From the NCBI RefSeq assembly GCF_029255285.1, contig NZ_JAPUVI010000022.1, forward strand, positions 1 to 64,000: a DNA stretch of 64,000 nt, written 5' to 3'. This DNA comes from Accumulibacter sp. (GTDB lineage: Bacteria > Pseudomonadota > Gammaproteobacteria > Burkholderiales > Rhodocyclaceae). The position numbers and the translations under genes were made by a program. Shown piece after piece: positions 53,002 to 64,000 of this stretch (position 1 is the stretch's first letter; every line of letters starts with the position of its first letter). The notes below the pieces were generated by a model. It ran no database searches, was not told where the DNA came from, and was given only the letters and a program-made list of their open reading frames with translations.

Positions 53002-54653
53002 TCCCTGAATAGTGCCAAAGTGAGGAGATAAGACAGCTTCATTGGCACAGCATTTCCAATCATCTTCGATAACGCTTCATAGCTGCTAGCTGCCGAAAAA
53101 TCGAAGAAATCTGGGAACATCTGCAGACGAGCGGCCTCGTGAGCGGTTATGGTGCGCGGCAGTGTTGGGTGAATATACCGCCCTTGCCCAGGTGAGCCAA
53201 ATCCAGTAGTTATCGTATTTGCAGGTAGATCAGGCCGGAGGCGACCATACATGGCGTAATAGCTGTGCTTCCCTTGGTGACATCGTGGACGATGCTCGTT
53301 CGGCAAGTCGTACTCCCCATTTTCAAATAACCATAGAATGCGCTCCCGATTGGCTACGCTTAAATTTCTAGGCTTATCCAGTAAGCTTTGGGTTGAATAG
53401 CCAGCTAGATCATCAATAGCCCAAGCAACACTCCGTCGGCCATCGACAGTGTGGTCCGAAACGACGGTAGCAATATCGATTGCTCTTTCCTGCGAAGCGA
53501 CTAGCACATGCCTTTTGCGTTGTTGCGGCACACCGATGAGTGAAAGGTCAACTGTGTGTTCGTCGCACGCGTAACCAATTGCCTCCAAGGTTTCACGAGT
53601 AATAGCCAGCGATCCGCGAAGGTCGTGGATAACCGATGCAACATTTTCGACAATCACGTGGCGGGGTCTAGAAATTTCGGCAAAACGTGCCACTCGGAGG
53701 TAAAGATCATTTCTATCGTCATCGCGGCGAGTATGATTATTGAGGTTCGAGTGTCCCTGGCAAGGAGGTCCAGCGACCAGTATGTCGATTTTATCCAGTT
53801 GGTCGAGCAAACTCTTCTCGGCATAGGTAACCGGTCGACCAATCATACCGTCGACGTATTGCGTTAAGTCGCCCTCTAAAGCGAGTTCAGGGCGAAAATT
53901 AGCCTGATAAACAGCTAGTGCGTGATGATTCGCTTCCATAGCCAGTAAGAGGCGGAAAGGGCGACCGCTCGCGTAGCATGCCTCCCTAATACCTAAAGTT
54001 AGTCCGCCACATCCGGAAAACAGGTCGACGCAGGTGATAACATCCAAACCATTGCGAGGCACTGGTGGGTGACTTGACGAGCGAAGCCATGCCAAGTCGT
54101 ATGCGTCGGGAGGCGACAGTGTAGTCGTAGACGGTGGGCATACCAGGCAGGTTGTACGGAGCTGGTCGTTGGCTAGTTTTACCCTTCGAGCCACTACGTT
54201 ATCCTTCGGGTGGAGGATAAACGATTCGAGCCGGCCGCGCGCTGCGTTCAGGAACTGCAACAATCGCGCGGACAACTTAGACAGGTCGGCGACTTCGCAC
54301 TCCCAAACATCTTCGACTATGAAACCAAGACTCTCCAATTGAACGCGCAGTCGGCGATCGCGCTCTCGGTTATCGGCAATCTTGGCCCGCCACGCTTGTG
54401 TGTTGGTCTTGGACTCAACTCGACCATGGTCACAATCATGACCGTGCCAAAAACAACCATTTATTCTGACTACCCAGCCTTCGGATAGACTAACTACATC
54501 CGGTCGGCCTGGAAGATTTCTTGTTTGAGTGCCGAAATGCGCGCCGAGTTCGGTCAGAACCTTCTTTACCAACTGTTCAGGTACTGTGTCTTCCCGCGCT
54601 ATGCCGCGCATTCGCGCAGAGTGGTCAATTCCTGATGTCGTCGCGAGGTTCAC
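52998..54653 (-). CDS. Vsr endonuclease fused to C5-cytosine DNA methyltransferase
   Basis: The 551-residue protein (GTG start at 54653, with GAAAGG 9 bases upstream) has an N-terminal Vsr-type nuclease: HSARMRGIAREDTVPEQ, LPGRPDVVSLSEGWVV and INGCFWHGHDCDHG. An intact C5-methylase follows from about residue 205: VDLFSGCGGLTLGIREA, catalytic Cys298 in VAGPPCQGHSN, VIVENVASV, GVPQQRKRHVLVA, TITTGFGSPGQGRY and MIGNAVPMKL. Vsr normally nicks T:G mismatches from deaminated methylcytosine and is usually a separate protein. A longer frame to 54716 (also GTG) lacks a ribosome binding site. It is the first gene of the four-gene operon. Confidence 0.85.
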   Translation of the reverse strand: MNLATTSGIDHSARMRGIAREDTVPEQLVKKVLTELGAHFGTQTRNLPGRPDVVSLSEGWVVRINGCFWHGHDCDHGRVESKTNTQAWRAKIADNRERDRRLRVQLESLGFIVEDVWECEVADLSKLSARLLQFLNAARGRLESFILHPKDNVVARRVKLANDQLRTTCLVCPPSTTTLSPPDAYDLAWLRSSSHPPVPRNGLDVITCVDLFSGCGGLTLGIREACYASGRPFRLLLAMEANHHALAVYQANFRPELALEGDLTQYVDGMIGRPVTYAEKSLLDQLDKIDILVAGPPCQGHSNLNNHTRRDDDRNDLYLRVARFAEISRPRHVIVENVASVIHDLRGSLAITRETLEAIGYACDEHTVDLSLIGVPQQRKRHVLVASQERAIDIATVVSDHTVDGRRSVAWAIDDLAGYSTQSLLDKPRNLSVANRERILWLFENGEYDLPNEHRPRCHQGKHSYYAMYGRLRPDLPANTITTGFGSPGQGRYIHPTLPRTITAHEAARLQMFPDFFDFSAASSYEALSKMIGNAVPMKLSYLLTLALFRE

Positions 54654-54905
54654 AAACCAATGCCTTTCGAGAACGATGACATACAGATGGGCTTGCCGTA
54701 ACACTAAAAAGGTCACGCCGACAGTCGCTTTGGCAAGTTCCCCCAGATATTTGCGACACGGACGGCGTTCTAGCGGTAGGCGAACTGGTCAGGCTCTGCA
54801 AATCTCTCATAAGAAGAACAGTCGAAACATGCAGAAATTGGCCCCCGCGGACCAGTTGTCACTGCCTGGTCGGGGGCCATGGGTTCGCGGCTTGTTCCCT
54901 AAAAC

Positions 54906-57512
54906 CTATACCGCTACCGTATCCGCCACCTCGCTGAACTCCCGGATCTGGTCGAAGTTCATGTAGCGGTAGATGTCGGCCGCCTTGGCATTGACCGCCT
55001 GTACCTGCTCGAGGTACTCGGCCGGTGTCGGGATGCGGCCGAGCAGCGCGCAGACGGCGGCGAGTTCGGCCGAGCCGAGGTACACGCGGGTGTCGATGCC
55101 AAGACGGTTCGGGAAGTTGCGCGTCGAGGTCGACATCGCCGTACTGCCTTTACGGATCTGCGCCTGGTTACCCATGCACAGCGAGCAGCCGGGCATTTCC
55201 ATGCGCGCGCCCGACTTGCCGAGGATCGCGTAATAGCCTTCCTCGTTGAGGATCGCCGCGTCCATTTTGGTCGGCGGGGCAATCCAGAGACGCGTCGGAA
55301 TGTCGGTCCGTCCTTCGAGAACCTTGGCCGCGGCACGGAAGTGTCCAATGTTGGTCATGCACGACCCGATGAACACTTCGTCTATCGTGTCGCCGGCGAC
55401 GGTCGACAGCAGCTTGACGTCGTCCGGGTCGTTGGGACAGGCGACCAGCGGCTCGGTGACGTCGGCAAGGTCGATCTCGATCACTGCCGCGTAGCTGGCG
55501 TCGGCGTCCGCGCGCAGCAGTTCGGGTTTGGCGATCCACGCTTCCATCGCCTTGATGCGGCGGCCGAGCGTGCGCGCGTCCTGGTAGCCGTTGGCGATCA
55601 TCCACTTCATGAGCGTGATGTTCGAGCGCATGTACTCGATGATCGGTTCCTTGTTCAAGGCGACGGCGCAGGCCGCGGCCGAACGCTCGGCGGCGGCGTC
55701 CGAGAGCTCGAAGGCCTGTTCGATCTTGAGGTCCGGCAGTCCTTCGATTTCGAGGATGCGGCCCGAGAAGATGTTCTTCTTGCCTTTCTTCTCGACCGTC
55801 AGCAGGCCGGCCTGGATGGCATAGTAGGGAATCGCGTTCACCAGGTCGCGCAGCGTCACGCCGCGCTTGCCGGCTTCGGCAAGCGAGCCCTTGAAGCGCA
55901 CCAGCACGGATTCCGGCATGTCGAGCGGCATCACGCCGGTGGCGGCGGCGAAGGCGACGAGGCCGGAGCCGGCGGGAAACGAGATGCCGATCGGGAAGCG
56001 GGTGTGCGAGTCGCCGCCGGTGCCGACGGTATCGGGCAGCAGTAGACGGTTGAGCCACGAGTGGATGATGCCGTCACCCGGACGCAGCGCGACGCCGCCG
56101 CGGGTGCTGATGAACGAAGGCAGCTCGCGGTGCATCTTGACGTCGACCAGCTTCGGATAGGCGGCGGTGTGACAGAAGGACTGCATCACCATGTCGGCCG
56201 AGAAGCCGAGGCAGGCCAGATCCTTGAGTTCGTCGCGCGTCATCGGGCCGGTCGTGTCCTGCGACCCAACGGTGGTCATGCGCGGTTCGCAATAGGTACC
56301 AGGCAGGATTCCCTTGCCTTCCGGCAGACCGCAGGCGCGGCCGACCATCTTCTGCGCCAGCGAATAGCCCTTGCCCGGATCGGCCGGGTTCTGCGGCAGG
56401 CAGAACAGCGTCGATACCGGCAGCCCAAGCGCCTCGCGCGCCCGGGTCGTCAGACCGCGCCCGACGATCAGCGGAATGCGGCCACCGGCCCGCACTTCGT
56501 CGAGAATCACCGGCGTCTTCAGTTGTGACTCGGCGATCACGGCGCCGTTCTTGAGCGCCGTCACTTGCGAAGTGGAGGTATCGATCCGCAGTTCGATCTC
56601 GTCGCCCATTTCCATCTGCGCGACGTCGAGTTCGATCGGCAACGCACCGGCGTCTTCCATGGTGTTGAAGAAGATCGGCGCGATCTTGGAACCCAGGCAA
56701 ACGCCGCCGAAACGCTTGTTCGGCACGTAGGGGATGTCTTCGCCGGTAAACCAGAGGACCGAGTTGGTCGCCGACTTGCGCGACGATCCGGTGCCGACGA
56801 CGTCGCCGACGTAGGCGATCAGATTGCCCTTCTTGCCGAGTTCCTCGAGCTGCTTGATCGGGCCGCGCTCGCCCGGCTTGTCGGGGTCTATTCCGGGACG
56901 CGCGTTCTTGAGCATGGCCAGCGCGTGCAGCGGAATATCGGGACGCGACCAGGCGTCCGGCGCCGGCGACAGGTCGTCGGTGTTGGTCTCCCCTGTGACC
57001 TTGAAAACAGTCAGTTTCTGCGTCGCCGGAACCGGCGGCCGCGAGGTGAACCATTCCGCATCGGCCCAGCTTTGCAAAACGGCGCGCGCATTCGCGTTGC
57101 CTTGGTCGGCCAGTTCCTTGACGTCGTGGAAGAAGTCGAAGACGAGCAGGGTCTTCTTCAGTCCTTCGGCGGCGATCGCGCCGGTCGGGCCGGTGAGCAG
57201 TTCGATCAGCGGCTTGACGTTGTAACCGCCAAGCATGGTGCCGAGCAGCTCGGTCGCTTTTTCCTTCGAAACCAGCGCGCAGATTTCCTCACCTTTGGCG
57301 ACGCGGGCGAGAAACTCGGCTTTCACCTTGGCCGCGTCATCGACCCCGGCCGGAACGCGGTAAGTGATCAGCGACACCAGGTTCTCTTCTTCGCCCTGCG
57401 GCGGATTCTTCAACAAATCGACCAGTTCCTTGGTCTGCCCGGCAGTCAGCGGCAGGGGTGGAATACCAAGCGCGGCGCGCTCGGCAACATGGGCACGATA
57501 GGATTCCAGCAC
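54906..57512 (-). CDS. acnB: Aconitate hydratase B (bifunctional 2-methylisocitrate dehydratase)
   Basis: AcnB interconverts citrate and isocitrate in the TCA cycle. The GTG at 57512 (AAAGGACCTCGCC upstream) gives [20 protein letters not shown], the usual AcnB N-terminus, and 868 residues, the expected length. Upstream open codons run into the glycine riboswitch and are not protein. Family segments include [59 protein letters not shown] and the [4Fe-4S] cysteines in [15 protein letters not shown] and [14 protein letters not shown]. The 189 bases between its stop and the defence operon hold nothing recognisable. Confidence 0.96.
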   Translation of the reverse strand: MLESYRAHVAERAALGIPPLPLTAGQTKELVDLLKNPPQGEEENLVSLITYRVPAGVDDAAKVKAEFLARVAKGEEICALVSKEKATELLGTMLGGYNVKPLIELLTGPTGAIAAEGLKKTLLVFDFFHDVKELADQGNANARAVLQSWADAEWFTSRPPVPATQKLTVFKVTGETNTDDLSPAPDAWSRPDIPLHALAMLKNARPGIDPDKPGERGPIKQLEELGKKGNLIAYVGDVVGTGSSRKSATNSVLWFTGEDIPYVPNKRFGGVCLGSKIAPIFFNTMEDAGALPIELDVAQMEMGDEIELRIDTSTSQVTALKNGAVIAESQLKTPVILDEVRAGGRIPLIVGRGLTTRAREALGLPVSTLFCLPQNPADPGKGYSLAQKMVGRACGLPEGKGILPGTYCEPRMTTVGSQDTTGPMTRDELKDLACLGFSADMVMQSFCHTAAYPKLVDVKMHRELPSFISTRGGVALRPGDGIIHSWLNRLLLPDTVGTGGDSHTRFPIGISFPAGSGLVAFAAATGVMPLDMPESVLVRFKGSLAEAGKRGVTLRDLVNAIPYYAIQAGLLTVEKKGKKNIFSGRILEIEGLPDLKIEQAFELSDAAAERSAAACAVALNKEPIIEYMRSNITLMKWMIANGYQDARTLGRRIKAMEAWIAKPELLRADADASYAAVIEIDLADVTEPLVACPNDPDDVKLLSTVAGDTIDEVFIGSCMTNIGHFRAAAKVLEGRTDIPTRLWIAPPTKMDAAILNEEGYYAILGKSGARMEMPGCSLCMGNQAQIRKGSTAMSTSTRNFPNRLGIDTRVYLGSAELAAVCALLGRIPTPAEYLEQVQAVNAKAADIYRYMNFDQIREFSEVADTVAV

Positions 57513-57641
57513 GGCGAGGTCCTTTCTCAAAGGGTTTACAGCGGGCAAAGCGCCATTGTACTGCAAGGCCGGAGGAGCCGCTGCAGCGAGCCATGGACAA
57601 GAGGCTGCGAGCCTGAACAGCGTAACGTCGAAAATGCCTCC

Positions 57642-57671
57642 TTGCGGGCAAGGCTTCCAGCGCGCTATAGT
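57642..57671 (+). promoter_or_regulatory. Predicted sigma70 promoter of the gcv operon
   Basis: TTGCGG at 57642-57647 and TATAGT at 57666-57671 with an 18-base spacer predict a start near 57679, immediately before the glycine riboswitch. It faces away from acnB, whose GTG start lies 130 bases to the left. Confidence 0.6.
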
Positions 57672-57680
57672 GGCGGCGCG

Positions 57681-57858
57681 AATGGGAGAGCGCGGCAGTG
57701 CCGCCGCCGAAGGCGCAATCCACCCGGAAACGCTCAGGCAAAAGGACCGTTCGTGCACTGAACTCTGGAGAGCGGCGCCGTGCACGGCAAGGCGCCCACC
57801 GATGGGGCAAGGCGGCTGCGATTGCCGCCCGACAATCTCTCAGGTACATGGACAGGGG
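57681..57858 (+). promoter_or_regulatory. Tandem glycine riboswitch
   Basis: Two glycine aptamers lie in series before gcvT. Aptamer 1 (about 57681-57750) has the GGGAGAGCGC opening, GCCGCCGAAGGCGCAA and ACGCTCAGGCAAAAGGACCG. Aptamer 2 (about 57763-57856) has CTCTGGAGAGCGG, CACCGATGGGGCAAGGCGG and CTCTCAGGTACATGGACAG. The GGAGAG...GCCGAAGG...CTCAGGNA.AAGGAC pattern is the hallmark of the gcvT element. Cooperative glycine binding normally turns on glycine-cleavage genes, in line with the terminator directly following. Confidence 0.93.
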
Positions 57859-57889
57859 GGTGAACTCGTTTCGAGTTCGCCCTTTTTTT
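57858..57889 (+). terminator. Intrinsic terminator, expression platform of the glycine riboswitch
   Basis: GGGTGAACTCG and CGAGTTCGCCC pair (with one G-U/T-G step) around a 3-base loop, followed by seven T residues at 57883-57889. The 5' strand starts at the end of the second aptamer, so glycine binding can decide whether the hairpin forms and whether gcvT is transcribed. Confidence 0.85.
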
Positions 57890-57934
57890 GTTTCGGGAAC
57901 AAGCTTTAACGACCACATCCAAGGGATTGATACG

Positions 57935-59023
57935 ATGCAAAAAACTGTCCTGAACGAAAGCCATCGCCGAAGCGGCGCGAGAATGGTCGATTTTGGCGGC
58001 TGGGAAATGCCTCTTCACTACGGGTCGCAGATCGAGGAGCACCACGCCGTTCGCCGTGACGCCGGAATGTTCGATGTTTCCCACATGTGCGCCGTCGACC
58101 TCGAGGGTCCGGAAGCACGTCCCTTCCTGCGCCGGTTGCTCGCCAACAATGTCGACAAGCTGAAGGCGCCGGGCAAGGCGCTTTACAGCACCATGCTCAA
58201 CGATTCCGGCGGCGTGATCGACGACCTGATCGTTTACCACCTCGACGAGACGCATTTCCGCCTCGTCGTCAATGCCGGTACGGCGCCGAAGGATCTGGCG
58301 TGGATGGCGGCGCGGCTCGACGAATGGCGACTGGCGGCGAGCCTGACGCCGCGCCGCACCGGCTCCGGAGCGCTGGCGATGATCGCCGTCCAGGGGCCGC
58401 AGGCCCGGCAGCGAGTGTGGCAGGTCTTGCCGGAGCAGCGCTTGGCCTGCGAAGCGCTGCCACCTTTTGTCGCCTGCGCGACGGGAGACTACTTCGTCGC
58501 CCGCACCGGATATACGGGCGAGGATGGCTACGAGATTACACTGCCGGCCGAGCGTGCCGCCGCCCTCTGGGAGGCCCTGGCGAATGCCGGGGTACGTCCT
58601 TGCGGCCTGGGCGCGCGCGACACCTTGCGCCTGGAAGCCGGGATGAATCTCTACGGGCAGGACATGGACGAGACCGTCTCGCCGCTCGATGCCGGCCTGA
58701 CATGGACCGTAGACCTGCTTTCGCCGCGCGACTTTGTCGGCAAGGCGTCCCTTCTCGCCCGGGGGCAGCAGCAGCAGTTCGTCGGTCTGTTGTTGCTCGA
58801 GCGCGGCGTGCTGCGTGCGCACCAGCCGGTGACGACGGTTCAGGGGCCAGGGGAAATCACCAGCGGCACTTTCTCGCCGACGCTGCAACAATCGATCGCT
58901 CTGGCTCGCCTGCCACTCGCCACAGCGCTCGGTGACACGGTCCAGGTCGGCGTGCGCGGCAAATCGCTCGACGCTCGCGTGGTCAAACCGTGCTTCGTCA
59001 GAAATGGGCGTATTCTCGTCTGA
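57935..59023 (+). CDS. gcvT: Glycine cleavage system T protein (aminomethyltransferase)
   Basis: GcvT takes the aminomethyl group from lipoyl-GcvH, releases ammonia and makes methylene-tetrahydrofolate. The 362-residue product shows [50 protein letters not shown] and the folate-site region [20 protein letters not shown]. The ATG at 57935 matches the family start. It is first in the riboswitch-controlled gcvTHP operon. Confidence 0.95.
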   Translation: MQKTVLNESHRRSGARMVDFGGWEMPLHYGSQIEEHHAVRRDAGMFDVSHMCAVDLEGPEARPFLRRLLANNVDKLKAPGKALYSTMLNDSGGVIDDLIVYHLDETHFRLVVNAGTAPKDLAWMAARLDEWRLAASLTPRRTGSGALAMIAVQGPQARQRVWQVLPEQRLACEALPPFVACATGDYFVARTGYTGEDGYEITLPAERAAALWEALANAGVRPCGLGARDTLRLEAGMNLYGQDMDETVSPLDAGLTWTVDLLSPRDFVGKASLLARGQQQQFVGLLLLERGVLRAHQPVTTVQGPGEITSGTFSPTLQQSIALARLPLATALGDTVQVGVRGKSLDARVVKPCFVRNGRILV

Positions 59024-59081
59024 ACATATTGGGTTTGTCTGGCTAGCTGCCGTTTTCGATTTTTTTTCAGGAGGAGACAAA

Positions 59082-59468
59082 ATGAGTATCCCGGCCGACT
59101 TGAAATACACCAGGAGCCATGAGTGGGTCCGCGCCGAAGCCGATGGCACGGTCACCATCGGCATCACCGAGCACGCCCAGGAACTGCTCGGCGACCTCGT
59201 TTTCATCGAATTGCCGGCGATCGGCCGTGTGCTGGCCGCCGCTCAGGAAGCCGCGGTCGTCGAATCGGTCAAGGCGGCGGCCGATGTCTATGCGCCGCTC
59301 GCCGGCACCGTGGTCGAAACCAATCAGGCGGTCGTGGACGCGCCCGAAACGGTGAATCAGGACGCCTACGCCGGCTGGCTGTTCAGGATGCGGCCCGCTA
59401 CGGCGGGCGACCTCGATGCGCTGCTCGACGCCACGGCGTACCAGGAAATCGTGGACGCCGCCGCCTAG
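59082..59468 (+). CDS. gcvH: Glycine cleavage system H protein
   Basis: The 128-residue lipoyl carrier shuttles the aminomethyl group between GcvP and GcvT. It has the family start [35 protein letters not shown], and the lipoylated lysine in [30 protein letters not shown] before the ATG at 59082 is a strong ribosome binding site. Confidence 0.96.
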   Translation: MSIPADLKYTRSHEWVRAEADGTVTIGITEHAQELLGDLVFIELPAIGRVLAAAQEAAVVESVKAAADVYAPLAGTVVETNQAVVDAPETVNQDAYAGWLFRMRPATAGDLDALLDATAYQEIVDAAA

Positions 59469-59498
59469 ACGACCCCCCCAGCCCTACCGGAACCTGCG

Positions 59499-62390
<2,892 letters not shown>

Positions 62391-62420
62391 GACCGAGACC
62401 ACACCACAGGAGGCACCACC

Positions 62421-62903
62421 ATGACCGCAGCGCTGTACGAGATAAGCGCCGAGCGTCTCGAAGGAGGCAGCGAATCGCTCGCCGACTACGCCGGCAAAGT
62501 TCTGCTCATCGTCAACACCGCCAGCCAGTGCGGCTTCACGCCGCAATACGAAGGTCTCGAAGCGCTCTACCAGCGCTATCGCGAGCGCGGTTTCGTCGTC
62601 CTCGGGTTTCCGTGCAACCAGTTCGGCGCACAGGAGCCGGGCGAGGCGGAGGAAATCGCTTCCTTCTGCCAGAAAAACTACGGCGTCACCTTCCCGATGT
62701 TCGCCAAAGTCGAGGTCAACGGCGACGCCGCGCATCCGCTGTATCAGTATCTCAAGAAGGCGGCGCCCGGCCTTCTCGGCAGCGAAGGGATCAAATGGAA
62801 CTTCACCAAGTTTCTGGTCGGTCGGGACGGCAAAGTTAAGGAGCGCTATGCGCCGGCCACCACTCCGGAGACCTTGGCCCGCCACATCGAGGAATTGCTT
62901 TGA
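62421..62903 (+). CDS. Glutathione peroxidase family protein (BtuE/thiol peroxidase type)
   Basis: The 160-residue cytoplasmic protein has the peroxidatic Cys in NTASQCGFTPQYEGLEAL, the Gln of the active site in GFPCNQFGAQEPG, and the Trp-Asn pair in IKWNFTKFLVGRDG. Cys is used in place of selenocysteine. It also carries a second Cys in ASFCQKNYGV, typical of thioredoxin-dependent members. ACAGGAGGCACC is its ribosome binding site. It starts 30 bases after gcvP and may share its transcript. Confidence 0.92.
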   Translation: MTAALYEISAERLEGGSESLADYAGKVLLIVNTASQCGFTPQYEGLEALYQRYRERGFVVLGFPCNQFGAQEPGEAEEIASFCQKNYGVTFPMFAKVEVNGDAAHPLYQYLKKAAPGLLGSEGIKWNFTKFLVGRDGKVKERYAPATTPETLARHIEELL

Positions 62904-62969
62904 CGACTGGACGGCAGACGCGCCGGACGACCGCAGCACACGTTCCGGGCGACTCACCGCCCGCCGTCG

Positions 62970-63560
62970 ATGCCTGAGCCCGACTACAGCGCCATGCTCC
63001 GCTGGCCGAACGTGCCCGCCTGCTACGGCTGGCTGTCGCTCGACCGACGCGGCCGCTGGCGGCTGCGTGGCGAGCCGGTCAGTCATCGCGGCCTGAACGA
63101 TTTCCTTGGCCGGCAATATGCACACGACGAACGAGGCAACTACTTCGTCCAGAATGGCCCGCAAAGGGTATTCGTCGAGCTCGAGTATACGCCGTGGGTG
63201 CTTCGCCTCACGGCCGACAACGCGCTCGAAACGCACGTCGGTGAAGTGGTCGTCGAGTTGCGCGGCGCGGCGCTCGACGAGGATGGGAGCCTGCTGCTCG
63301 AAATCCCGGACGGCATCGCGCTGCTCTCGGACCGCGATCTGCCCGTCTTGCTCGGCCACCTGCGCTTGGCGAATGGCGAACCCGCTGACGACGCCGCGCT
63401 GCTCGCGTTCCTCGACCAGCCCGACGCCACGGCCAATGCGCTGACCTTCGTCTGGCATGGAAATCGCTTCCCGCTTAGCGCGCTGCGCCGCTCGGCGGTC
63501 GCCGGGCGCTACCGTTTCGTCGCCTCGCCGCAAAGCGCTGCCGCCGAAACCCGGCCGTGA
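62970..63560 (+). CDS. DUF2946 family protein
   Basis: The 196-residue protein starts MPEPDYSAMLRWPNVPACYG, then WLSLDRRGRWRLRGEP and HRGLNDFLGRQYAHDERGNY, which is the pattern of the DUF2946 family common in beta-proteobacteria. It has no signal peptide or membrane span. Other segments include VFVELEYTPWVLRLTADN and FVWHGNRFPLSAL. Function is unknown. It begins 66 bases after the peroxidase gene on the same strand. Confidence 0.75.
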   Translation: MPEPDYSAMLRWPNVPACYGWLSLDRRGRWRLRGEPVSHRGLNDFLGRQYAHDERGNYFVQNGPQRVFVELEYTPWVLRLTADNALETHVGEVVVELRGAALDEDGSLLLEIPDGIALLSDRDLPVLLGHLRLANGEPADDAALLAFLDQPDATANALTFVWHGNRFPLSALRRSAVAGRYRFVASPQSAAAETRP

Positions 63561-63714
63561 AGCGATCGCCAGTCTCCGCTGGCCATGCCGCGCTAGTCGA
63601 AGCAGTGCGCGCGACGGGATGGACTAATTGCCCGCCTTCGCCAATAATTGCGGCCCGTTAACTACCACGCGTCCGACTGCGCAAGATCGGACCGTCTCTT
63701 CGCCGAGGTGAGTC

Positions 63715-63987
63715 ATGCGCTATCAGGTTTTCGTTGAAGAAGAGGAAGGCGCCGATGGGGCGGGGGACCTCGGCAACTTCGACAATCTGGACGACGTCTG
63801 GGAGTTCATACGCAGCCGCCTGCCAACCGGGGTCTTCAGCGATCGTCGGCTGGTCTGGGTCAAGGACCGCGAAGCCGAGGGCGACGTATCGTTTTCCCTG
63901 ACCTCCGAACTGTGGGCCGAACACTGCGAAACGCCGCTCGCCTTTGCCCGCTGCTTCAAGATGTTTTTTTCCTTCAAGGGCAAGTAA
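63715..63987 (+). CDS. Small acidic cytoplasmic protein, unknown
   Basis: The 90-residue protein opens MRYQVFVEEEEGADGAGDLG, continues with an acidic helix (FDNLDDVWEFIRSRL) and ends with a more basic, aromatic segment (CFKMFFSFKGK). The ATG at 63715 has GAGGTGAGTC upstream. No family is recognised. It lies 154 bases after the DUF2946 gene, and the interval holds no other feature. Confidence 0.55.
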   Translation: MRYQVFVEEEEGADGAGDLGNFDNLDDVWEFIRSRLPTGVFSDRRLVWVKDREAEGDVSFSLTSELWAEHCETPLAFARCFKMFFSFKGK

Positions 63988-64000
63988 CCACTCCGTGCTG

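Noticed and set aside
57513-57785. 91 extra N-terminal residues for AcnB
   Set aside because: The extension covers the gcv promoter and riboswitch, and known AcnB proteins begin at the [12 protein letters not shown] segment.

Overview
The window is a GC-rich chromosomal segment of a bacterium that most resembles Betaproteobacteria of the Rhodocyclales group (Dechloromonas/Accumulibacter-like). This is inferred from the Sec-exported, clade II type NosZ and its gene order, the heme d1 genes, the phasin and PHB-depolymerase-like genes, and ordinary beta-proteobacterial rplM-rpsI, argC and gcvTHP. No rRNA, tRNA or CRISPR array was seen, so the assignment rests on gene content only.

Layout. 0-1.4 kb is mobile-element debris: the right end of an IS66-family element inserted into a tyrosine-recombinase fragment, an unknown remnant, and an antitoxin whose partner toxin is truncated. 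1.5-6.6 kb is a compact urease operon ureD-A-B-C-E-F-G. 6.6-8.5 kb holds two reverse-strand genes (alpha/beta hydrolase, zinc metalloprotease). 8.8-14.7 kb carries rplM-rpsI with a terminator, argC, an ArsS-type radical SAM gene, a small secreted protein, a PHB-depolymerase-like esterase and a phasin. 14.75-28.5 kb is one long reverse-strand denitrification block: nosZ, two c-type cytochromes, a NosB-like membrane protein, nosD-G-H-F-L-Y, a TlpA-type thioredoxin, then nirF-nirDL-nirG-nirH for heme d1 synthesis. nirS, nirE and nirJ are not in the window.

28.8-31.4 kb has a small anchored protein, a 1-phosphofructokinase-family kinase and an orphan FliD-like protein. 31.7-40.4 kb is a three-gene reverse operon of unusual make-up: a caspase-like peptidase, a 1977-residue protein with two alpha/beta-hydrolase modules and a CHAT peptidase, and a protein joining a nucleoside-deoxyribosyltransferase-like/TIR-like domain to TPR-type repeats. 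The whole looks like a conflict or regulated cell-death module. 41-48 kb has a 5-TM sensor-like membrane protein, a hybrid histidine kinase, a duplicated-cupin protein, a DUF2914-type membrane protein, a 56-residue ORF behind a good LexA box, and a secreted caspase-family protein.

48.4-54.7 kb is an AT-richer island. It contains a decayed partial copy of acnB followed by a four-gene, translationally coupled reverse operon: a Vsr endonuclease-cytosine methyltransferase fusion, a protein with two GHKL ATPase modules, an atypical response regulator and an unknown protein. This looks like a restriction or defence system with built-in signalling. 54.9-64 kb returns to core metabolism: acnB, then a sigma70-like promoter, tandem glycine riboswitch and terminator driving gcvT-gcvH-gcvP, a glutathione peroxidase, a DUF2946 protein and a small unknown protein.

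The respiratory genes serve the last step of denitrification (N2O to N2) and part of heme d1 supply. The two most novel-looking systems are the caspase-CHAT operon (31.7-40.4 kb) and the Vsr-methylase/GHKL/receiver operon (48.9-54.7 kb).
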